From: Stramonita haemastoma
Taxonomy: Eukaryota; Mollusca; Gastropoda; Neogastropoda; Muricidae
Length of the DNA: 25,000 nucleotides
Assembly (NCBI GenBank): GCA_030674155.1
Contig: CM060339.1
Location: forward strand, 34,800,093 to 34,825,092
Reading direction: 5' to 3'
The notes under the pieces were generated by a model. The model ran no database searches. It was not told where the DNA came from and saw nothing but the letters and a program-made list of their open reading frames with translations. Shown here in pieces: positions 1 to 7,907 of this stretch (position 1 is its first letter; the number at the start of each line of letters is the position of its first letter). The translations under genes were made by a program, and so were the position numbers.

Positions 1-3000
1 TTTGTACAGAAACCATGCTAGCTGTCTGATTATTGAAATGTTCTGGGTGGCCATAAGGCTCACACACTTTGCTTTCTGAAAATGAGTGGGAATGTCCTTC
101 AGCATGTCTGGTCTCAAAGCAGAGTATGTATCACACTGAAAACACATATGGAGTTCATTTTCTTCTGGTGCTTGACAAAATAGACATTCATTGTTTGTGC
201 CTTCTACACTCACATAACGATTTTTATGAATCCGAAGGTCACTAATTATGAAACGCACTCGAATAAGGATGTCTCTAAAACACTTTTGTTGCACACAGTC
301 TAGATAAGTTTCTGGAATAAGGGAAGACTTGAAACACGAGTAAAGATTAAACCTGTTACTGTTACAAATACTTGTCATCCATTCTTGCATGTACACGTCC
401 AGAAGTTTTTGCTTCAAGGATAGCAAGAAATGCCCCTCGTTATCAACTCCTTGATTTATCCAGACATACCCAAATCCCAAACTTTGCAACATATGTTTAA
501 GTTCAGAAACCCAGTTTATTTTATCAGACTCGTCTAAGTTTATCATCATTTGATAGGCTTGTTTTGGTAATCGTGTATTATCCATTTTAAGTAAACGAAA
601 CCAATATTCAACTGCCCGCATACGGCACTTGATTTGTAGAGGATGCCTCCCGAGGTCACCATATACCATTTTATTCGGGGTTCGGCTGGAAACATTCAAA
701 AATCTTTTGTAGGCAAATAAATGTACTGACTCAACTAGATGATTTTCAGACAAAATGCCCCAAACTTCAGACGCATAGAGAAGAATTGGTTGAATTTTAG
801 TGTCAAATATTTTGAAAAACGTTTTTCCTGGACATACTATTATACTGGTTATATATTTTGATAATATTGAATAATGCTCTTTTGCCCTTTTTCGCAAGCT
901 CTTTAGCACTTTCATTAGAAGTTACGGTGGTTGTAAAAGTAAAGCCTAAATACACATATTTGTTCACCACTTCAAGAGGAACACCATTCACAAACCACTT
1001 CTCATTCCTACCTAGAAATCCCCCTTTTCTGAAAGCCATAACTTTTGTCTTATCTCTGTTGATTTTTAGTCCTAGATCAGTACATACTTTAAGCATACAG
1101 TCAATCTGGTTGTGTAATCCATTGGGTGTGCTAGACAATAGCACAAGATCGTCTGCAAAAAGTAGAATGAATAATTCAAATAAACCTGGTAGAAGTTGTA
1201 TTCCATGCTTTCCTTGATCTTCTAGATATTTTACTAAATCATTTATTACTACAGAAAACAGAGTGGGACTTAAAACACAGCCTTGGCGCAGACCCCGTGG
1301 ACATTTAAACAAGTTTGTATAGCTGTTGTTTACTCTGACACATGACATCACTTCTCTGTAAATTGCTTTAATAGAATTTAGAAATACAGATGACGTGCCA
1401 GCTTCACTCAAAGCTTTTAGCATTATACTTCGTTGAACAGAATCAAAAGCCTTGGCCAGATCTACAAATGCAACATACAGTTTCCCTTTCTTTTTAGATA
1501 AGCTTTTCTGAATAGTTGAGTACAAAGTAAATATATGGTCTGTTGTTGAGTAACCCCTTCTAAAACCAGCCTGGTTTTCTGGAATTTTTTCATGGTCTTC
1601 TAGCCAATTATAAAGTCTCTTATTTAGAATAGCAGTATAACATGTACCCATAACACTAAGCAGTGAAACTCCTCTATAGTTATCAGGTACATCTACTGAT
1701 CCCTTTTTATGTATTGGTACTACAATAGCTGTGGTCCAGATAGTTGGATACTTGCCATACAAAAACATTTCATTGACAAATTCAGTAATAAACTCTAACA
1801 GTAATTTGTCTGCTGACTTCAACATGTCTGCGAAAACATCGTCAAAACCACAAGCTTTTCCTGTTTCTAATTTCTTTATTGATGATAACACTTCCTCCTT
1901 GGAGATGGGCTTATCAAGCTCCTCAACCAAAAGGAAAGCGTCATTTTGAAATGTTTCTTCCTCTGAGCTATAACCAGCATTAAAAACCTCACTAAAGTGA
2001 TTGAACCAGTCTTCTTGAGTAATCTGATTACGTGCCTGTTTCTTTTTACCAAGACCTAGAGTTATATTAACTTCTCTCCAAAAGTGTTTTGGGTCTTTTA
2101 TATTGTCAGCTAGATTTTGTGTTGTACCTGACTTAAGACTTTGTTTCTTAGCTCTCAAAACTTTACGATATTCAGTTCTAGCCTGTACAGCATTTTGACG
2201 ATCTGCTGCAAGTTGTGTTTTTTTGAATTTGCGCATTTTCGCCCTTGCTTCCTTCCTCAAGTCAAAACACTCTTTATCAAACAAGCGAGCTTCTCTTTTA
2301 GTATTGTTAGTCTTAACCCTCTTAATCATACATTTGCTTGCAGATTTTAGACATTCATTAAATTCCTCTAATGCCTTGTCAATGTCAAACTTAATAAGTG
2401 TCCGTGCCTTTTCAATTTTACCTTGTCTGATGTTTGAAGTTAACGACTCTAAGAATACCCCAACCTTTTCCTCATCCCACATAAGCTTCTCATACGATTG
2501 AACATTTTGCTCTGTGTTGCTGTCAGAATTTATATTGATAACACTCTTCAACATCAAAATAACAGGTAAATGATCTGACTCAACATATGTAGTGTCCACA
2601 ACAAGAGAGACCAAAAACCCTTTGTGACACAAATTGTTTGATACAATAAAATAATCGGCAATACTCGATCCAGTATTTGAAATGTAAGTTTCACAGTCAT
2701 CAAAACCAAACATCTTTACTCCATTAAGTATAGAGCAATCTAAGATATCGCACAGTGATAACAACTGAGTTCCATATCCATTAAATCCCTCATCTCGCGA
2801 ATTACGCGTAAATACATTTTCTTCTATACGGCTGGTGTTTAAACAGTCCGTCATAATCTTACTATTTTCCTGCCCAGTACGGGCGTTAAAGTCTCCAGTA
2901 ATGAATATGTACATGTCAGACTCTGCATTCAATACATCAGCAACACAATGCTCAAGGATTTCTATTCCTACCCCATCATTTGTCAGGGCATACACAGGTG

Positions 3001-3511
3001 AATCACGTGGAGGGATGTAAACAAAAAAACATAAGACAGGTTTGTCTAAATTAAATAAATCCTTAGACATTTTCAGAACAATCACATTTGAATAATTTAC
3101 ATAAATCTCTTCAAAATACCTGGCAAAAAGTTTCTTCACGAGGACAAGAACACCCCCACTTCTTCTTCCCTGCTTACTAAGCTTTTTGGCTGGGGAGTTA
3201 AACACATTAAAGTCCTTAAATAGATGAAAATCAAATTCTTGATCTACGTAAGTTTCTGTAAGGCACACCACATCAAAAGAATTAATGTAATTAATAAAGT
3301 CACTGCTTACTAGTTTGGCAGCCAGTCCTGCTACATTAAGGTTCAGCAATTTAAAGGGTACCTGAACATTTGACTTGGGCAGGCCTCTCCATCATCTCCA
3401 CTCAGTTCTGGCTAAGTCAGTGCTTTCATTATCATTCAGGTCATCCACATCACTGTACCCAACACCTGTGTGGTCCATTTCTTCATTATCTGATGTATGT
3501 GGGAGGATCAT
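1..3511 (-). pseudogene. LINE ORF2: endonuclease-reverse transcriptase, broken by one stop and one frameshift, 3' end outside window
   Basis: ORF2 makes the protein that nicks target DNA and copies the element's RNA into it. The endonuclease (about 3370-2550) shows LTETYVD, GDFNARTG, a S-x-x-DY motif and ESDHLPV, so its catalytic set is present. The reverse transcriptase (about 1870-1000) shows DNYRGVSLL, NQAGFRRGYSTTDH, FVDLAKAFDSV, GLRQGCVLSP and the FADD catalytic box at 1148-1159. A C2HC finger (C-x2-C-x8-H-x4-C) lies at 186-133. The likely start is ATG at 3511-3509. An in-frame TGA at 3394-3392 follows about 39 codons later, perhaps a decayed CGA codon. From there the frame is open to 803. 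One extra base in a homopolymer near 815-826 shifts the frame, which then stays open to the window edge. Two lesions in about 3.5 kb suggest a fairly young copy. Confidence 0.9.
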
Positions 3512-3517
3512 TTTGAT

Positions 3518-4903
3518 TCATCCCCTCCATCCTTTGGCGTGGTGTATAGGTTGAAGACAGTTATGGTGATCCTCGTCCTCTGCCAGGACCAAATCCACGA
3601 CCTGCATGCTGTGTGTGTGTGTGTGCAGTGGATGTCTGTTTCTTGAAACTGATGGAATGTATGTTTGTCTATTGTTTGTTGTCTGGTGTATGTGTTGTCT
3701 GTGGTTTTGAGAGCTGCGGATGTTGGTATGGGTTTTTGTCTGAGTGTGTGGGCTGACTGAAGGGTGGCTGCCTTCATATCTGGATGCTGCTGCTGCCTGT
3801 CCTGCACCCTTGGGCCTCTGCTGTCGCTGACCCTCCATCTGGTGACCGCCTGTGCCTCTGCTTGTCCGCCAAACCCTCGTCTGATGTCCCTGCTGCGTTG
3901 GTCTGCTCTCCAGCTTCTGGTACTCCTGCTTCTCCAGGTCGAATACGTAGGTTCCGCGTTCTGTGACCAGCTTGTCATTACGTAGTCTTGCTCTTAATCC
4001 ATCCTGGCGCATTTGCTTCATTAAAGGTACCAAACCAGCTCGTTTCTGGCGTATTGTGGTGGAGAAATCCTCTCGTACATACACAGAGGATCGGACATCC
4101 TTCAGTATTCTGGCATGTTGAAGTACCCTCTGTCGCTGTTTCAACGACTGGAAGCGAACCAGAATGGCTGACCCGACTGGACGAGCTTGCTCTATGCCCA
4201 CTGGTTCCTTCAGCTTCATGTTGTGGTAAATCAAGTCTTTCACTTTGGCTTCACAAGATTCCCATGAGTCACCCCGATGGGATAGACCAAAGAAGAGCAG
4301 GTTGTATTGACGATGCAAGCTGTCAGAGATCTGATGTTCCTTCTCCATCTTCACAGTTCTGTTTTCAAGGTGGGAGATGTAAGATTCCAGTTCATCACAC
4401 CTGTTTGCAAGAGCATCAACGTCCAAATGTAGGATATTCTGTTCCTCCTCTATTTCAGTTAACTTGCTGTGCACAAAGCTTGACATGTCATCCAGACGTT
4501 TATCCAAGTGAATTTTAATTTCTTTTTGCATCTATTCAAGATCAGACATCTTACTTGTCATGTGTGAAACAGTTCAGGGAAATTCGTTTATAGCACTAAA
4601 CACACGATCGAATTGCAGTTGAAAATTGCTGCTACTTGTATGCGATGTACAATCATCATCACGATACTTGCTGCTTGCTTCTGTCTCACCAGGTGATGGA
4701 CCAGGATTGGGCTCGACTCCTGCCATCAGTAACATAAGCAACAGAGTGCTAACAGCCAGTTTAGCAGAAAAAAACTGTGCATTTGAAGTCCTTTCACCCG
4801 ATTTGATGGTGTGTGAAAGTTTTTTTGACAATTTTTTTAACAGAATCCACAAGAAAAGACCGTCATACATTCGATAGAGCTTTAAATTACACCCTATTGT
4901 CAT
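3518..4903 (-). pseudogene. LINE ORF1: 2A-like leader, coiled coil, RRM-like RNA-binding protein, two in-frame stops
   Basis: ORF1 proteins coat LINE RNA and act as nucleic-acid chaperones. ATG at 4903-4901 starts a 109-codon piece with a hydrophobic stretch ending in a 2A-like motif. An in-frame TGA (4576-4574) and TAG (4534-4532) then interrupt the frame. Reading resumes in the same frame at ATG 4531 for 337 codons. That second piece has a heptad-like coiled coil (residues about 1-70), an RRM-like region beginning near RQYNLLFFGL (about 75-150), then a C-terminal region with DVRSSVYVREDFSTTIR, as in transposase_22/L1-type ORF1 proteins. A long Gln/Thr/His/Ser-rich tail follows. The same frame through both stops argues that this was one protein of about 460 residues. 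Over the tail another frame gives a short RG-rich end (about 3562-3606), so the true C-terminus is uncertain because a CA run could have slipped. Confidence 0.82.
4697..4723 (-). other. 2A-like ribosome-skipping motif in LINE ORF1
   Basis: ORF1 residues 61-69 read AGVEPNPGP, directly after a Leu/Met-rich hydrophobic run (LAVSTLLLMLLM). The established 2A consensus is D-V/I-E-x-N-P-G-P, in which the ribosome skips the final Gly-Pro bond. All core residues are present except the Asp, which is Gly here. 2A-like peptides at the N-terminus of LINE ORF1 proteins are known from several invertebrates. In some of them the hydrophobic leader doubles as a signal sequence. Whether this Gly variant still skips is unknown. 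Confidence 0.75.
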
Positions 4904-4991
4904 TAATTAACTAAGATTTTAACAAATTAATTGCAAATTTTGGAGAGCTCTGAAAAACACGTCTTGTCAGCCAGTGAGCGATATTCAACCC

Positions 4992-4993
<2 letters not shown>

Positions 4994-5060
<67 letters not shown>
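4994..5060. repeat. (GA)n microsatellite
   Basis: About 33 uninterrupted AG units lie immediately upstream of the LINE 5' side. Open frames through it (Ser-Leu or Glu-Arg repeats) are artefacts of the repeat. Confidence 0.98.
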
Positions 5061-5062
<2 letters not shown>

Positions 5063-5067
5063 AGACA

Positions 5068-5113
<46 letters not shown>

Positions 5114-5146
5114 ACAGACTATACAGACACACAGATAGATAGAGAC

Positions 5147-5179
<33 letters not shown>

Positions 5180-5180
5180 G
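5061..5180. repeat. Compound (CA)n, (GATA)-like and (CAGA)n microsatellite
   Basis: A CAGA start leads into about 21 AC units (5069-5111), then mixed ACAGATAGATAGA sequence, then about nine CAGA units (5145-5180). Confidence 0.97.
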
Positions 5181-5271
5181 ACATTGTTTTTCTTAACTTT
5201 ACTCCCTATCAGGGCAAGGGTCGTTGAAAAAAGTTTGTAATACTTACTCAGTAACCCTTGAAAAAGAAAGA

Positions 5272-5480
5272 TCATTCATTTGTTCGTTCATTCATTCATT
5301 CATTCATTCATTCATTCTATCTGTGTGTCTCTCTGTGTCTCTCTGTGTCTCTGTCTCTCTCTCTGTCTCTCTCTGTCTCTCTGTCTCTCTCTGTCTCTGT
5401 CTCTCTGTCTCTCTGTCTCTCTGTCTCTGTCTCTGTCTCTCTCTGTCTCTCTCTGTCTGTCTGTCTGTCTGTCTGTCTGC
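5272..5480. repeat. (ATTC)n then compound (TCTG/TCTC)n microsatellite
   Basis: About eight ATTC units (5283-5317) are followed by irregular CTGTGTCT/CTCTCTGT sequence. The block ends in about six TCTG units (5455-5479). Confidence 0.97.
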
Positions 5481-5482
5481 TG

Positions 5483-5484
<2 letters not shown>

Positions 5485-5577
<93 letters not shown>

Positions 5578-5590
5578 ATCTCTCTCTCTG
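5485..5590. repeat. (TC)n microsatellite
   Basis: About 45 TC units run from 5485 to 5575, with a short degenerate tail after AGA to 5590. A pyrimidine tract of this length on one strand is a classic H-DNA-forming sequence. Confidence 0.98.
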
Positions 5591-5684
5591 GTTTCTGTCC
5601 TGCTGTTTATACGTCACCCATGTCTACCTTTTGTCTTCAACTGAACCCAGATTCGTCATGTCTATTCTCAAGGGTCAGTAGTCC
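5591..5684. other. Unique left flank of the LTR element
   Basis: This is ordinary mixed sequence between the TC tract and the LTR element. No gene or repeat is recognised. It should be contiguous with 12837 onward in alleles lacking the insertion. Confidence 0.6.
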
Positions 5685-5689
5685 ATAGG
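5685..5689. repeat. Target site duplication, left copy (ATAGG)
   Basis: ATAGG immediately precedes the TGTCAC start of the 5' LTR. The same five bases follow the GTGACA end of the 3' LTR. A 5-bp duplication is usual for Ty3/gypsy integrases. Confidence 0.93.
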
Positions 5690-7456
5690 TGTCACGAATC
5701 GACCCAGGTTCGAATCCTCACACCCCTTCACCACCCCACTTACACCTCTCCTGACCGCCAGGGTGAAGGACTAGCGCCCTGGACAGGGAGGGAGAGGTGT
5801 GGTTTTAAGGGGACTGACGGGAGGTCCTTTACATCCACACTATTTTTTTTTCCACCCTCCCCACTTTAGTTTTTTATTGTGATTTAAACCCCTGAGCGCA
5901 GGCTAGCGTGCGCATGGGATTTTTGTGTAACATGTTGTGTAGCCATGCGTAAAACTCCCTGAGTGGCCGCGTACGAGGTGCCCGTGCGTGGCGGGGTTTT
6001 CCGCCGAAACCGGGGTGAGAGCTCACCTGAGTTCAGGTGATAGCCGGCATGTATATTGCCTGTCGTGAGGCCACCCCGGCGACACCTTGTGCTCGGTAGC
6101 CAAGGTGCAGGGACAGACCTCCTTGCCGACGCAGGAGTGGTGGTGCCGCGATCGGCACAAGATGTTATCCACACGAGCTGTCTGAGGTATGTAGCGTGTG
6201 GCAGAAATCGAATTTATTTTATTTGGTTTAGACACTCGGAAGTGTCCAACATTTTTTCGGATGCATTCAACTTATTTGAATTATTTACTCATTTCCGCCG
6301 ACTGGAGTGAGTGGGTGTTGCACCGGGGTTTCGAACCCACGACTTCACCACTTTATGTTTTGGTTCCAATAGTTTCTTCTCTCGAACTCTGCCTTGGTGG
6401 GGGAAGAGAGAAGATAGGTTTTTCGAACACGCAGATTCCATTTGGTTGCAAGACTTTCTTTTCAGCACTTCATTCTTTTGTTTCTTTTTATGATTCTGGG
6501 GTTTTCGGGCGGTCGCGGTGGATTGAAACTGGAGGGGACCGCAGGTTCACCGGCGTCGTCTGATTTCGAGTACTATCCCCAGTAATCCGTCCTGTTCCTC
6601 TGACTGTGGGAATATATGTTGCAGTCAGAGGTTATGTTGTGTTTATTTGTATGTCTGTGTGACAGCTTATTTGAACTTGCAGTTGCAACCTCATGAGGAG
6701 TTACTATGGAAATTGTTATGATGGAAATTGTTGTGGATTGTTAAGGTGGGGGAAGGCAAGGGATGGAGGGGGGTTGACACTCATTATGTGACCAAAAACT
6801 AATTCCTGGCCACAGCTTCTTGTTGTTTATGTGTGGGCAGGCGGCAGCAGGGGCCGTTTGTGTTTTGGGCAGACGGGACTGAATGTCGGGTGGGACAGAC
6901 CTCGGGTCTGGACAGTGTGTCGGACAGAACACCGCACCCGGCGTTCCAGCAGACCTCTCCGGGCCATCTCAGCAGAGAGGATGGCGAGTGGAGCGGGAAC
7001 TTAACACAGCATGCTGCGAGCCTGAGCTGGACACTGACGTCCAACGCGTCCAGCGCCTCAGTGTCAGCACTGTGACATTTTCCAAAGTTGAGTGTTCCCC
7101 CACGTTTCCCGTCCTGATGCCTTTTCCCCCCATTGTAAACAGTCTGTGAGAGTGTGTGTGAGAGAGTATTATTTTCATCTATTTCTTTTTCTTGTTTGTA
7201 TGTATTTGTGTAGGGGGTTAGGGGTGTTAGGAAGGGCGGAGGGGGGAAAAGGGGCATGTTAGCTTAGAATTGTTTAAGTGTGTATGAAAGTGAAATAAAG
7301 CGTCTTGTTTGTAAATGTTTATTTTTGCCTTTTGAGTTGTGCTTTGGGAGATTGCTGTGACTGCCACCCCTTTTCCGGACGAATTTTTAACGAGCTAGTT
7401 GCAGCAGAAAATCTAACCTCGTCCTTTTTGGACGCTGGGGATTTTGTGTTGTGACA
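5690..7456 (+). repeat. 5' long terminal repeat (1767 bp)
   Basis: It starts TGTCAC and ends GTGACA, an inverted terminal hexamer. Alignment to the 3' LTR by eye gives four substitutions (5833 A/C, 5840 C/T, 6423 T/C, 7269 A/G), a 3-base AGG absent here (present at 11575-11577) and one extra C near 7096-7101. These indels account exactly for the 2-base length difference. The LTR should carry promoter and polyadenylation signals. AATAAA at 7294-7299 is the likely poly(A) signal. No convincing TATA box was fixed. Open frames inside are not conserved coding regions. Confidence 0.97.
7294..7299 (+). promoter_or_regulatory. AATAAA polyadenylation signal in 5' LTR
   Basis: AATAAA is followed by a GT-rich stretch (TTGTTTGTAAATGTTTA) that could serve as a downstream element. 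It has an exact counterpart in the 3' LTR. Confidence 0.7.
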
Positions 7457-7460
7457 ATTT

Positions 7461-7478
7461 TGGGGGCTCGTCCGGGAT
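7461..7478 (+). promoter_or_regulatory. Primer binding site, tRNA-Pro type
   Basis: TGGGGGCTCGTCCGGGAT lies 4 bases after the 5' LTR. It is complementary to the 3' end of tRNA-Pro and identical to the 18-nt site I know from murine leukaemia-type gammaretroviruses. It starts minus-strand DNA synthesis. The position and perfect length make the call firm. Confidence 0.95.
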
Positions 7479-7907
7479 CGGAATTAAAAGTGCAGTGTGG
7501 CATTGCAGCTTTCTCTCGGGCACACCAATAGGCTGTTTTGTCTTTGCCCCTTTCTACTAGTCTTTTCTTTTTAGTGTCTTAGGTTGTTGTCATTGTCAAT
7601 ACTTGTAGTTATTATTTGGTTGTGGGGAAATTAGCGGTGGTAGGGTTACAGAAGTAGGTAGTTAAACAATTACTGGGTGATCGAGTGCTTGCACGCGCGG
7701 GTTGGTTGCAGTCCAATCTTTTCCGATCCGTCGCGTCGCGTTCGTTGCCCAACTTCTGTTCCTTGGTTTTGAGTCCTACTCGTGTGCGTGGTGCGCGGAT
7801 AAAGCCACTTGTTCTCCTTGGTTGGGGTCATTTGGTGCGTAGCCCGAGTAGGATTGGATTCGAACCCGTTTCTTGTGGTACTGGTCGGCTAGGGAGAGAG
7901 AATTGCG
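7479..7907 (+). other. 5' untranslated leader of the LTR element
   Basis: About 430 bases lie between the primer site and the gag ATG. A 9-bp inverted repeat (TCCTACTCG at 7774-7782, CGAGTAGGA at 7845-7853) could form a stem with a 62-base loop. This is the usual place for RNA packaging and dimerisation signals, but that role is inference. A frame open from 7685 has no recognisable product. Confidence 0.6.

Larger units (their letters stand above)
1..4960 (-). mobile_element. Near-complete APE-type LINE (non-LTR retrotransposon), 3' end beyond the window
   Basis: Read on the minus strand this is a two-ORF LINE. ORF1 (4903-3518) has a 2A-like peptide, a coiled coil and an RRM-like nucleic-acid-binding domain. 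ORF2 (3511 to beyond position 1) has an apurinic endonuclease, a reverse transcriptase and a C-terminal C2HC finger. The upstream boundary is not exact. AT-rich sequence upstream of the ORF1 ATG runs to about 4985, where a GA microsatellite starts; I treat 4904-4960 as 5' untranslated sequence. No poly(A) or tail repeat is visible because the 3' end lies off the left edge. The clade is not assigned. The 2A plus ORF1 plus APE layout fits CR1/L2-like and related invertebrate LINEs, and a phylogeny of the RT would settle it. Confidence 0.9.

Noticed and set aside
858..3020. Plus-strand frames within 858-3020
   Set aside because: They are antisense to LINE ORF2, which has clear endonuclease and RT motifs on the minus strand.
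4911..5688. Several open frames of Ser-Leu, Glu-Arg, Cys-Val or Thr-His repeats
   Set aside because: They are microsatellites read as protein, open in several frames and both strands at once.
5700..5722. tRNA gene at the LTR start
   Set aside because: Only a B-box-like motif. The arms do not pair as a T-stem and there is no acceptor or anticodon stem.
5884..7257. Frames inside the 5' LTR that recur at 11257-12632
   Set aside because: They recur because the two LTRs are the same sequence. No protein family resemblance, and the 3-base and 1-base indels alter them.
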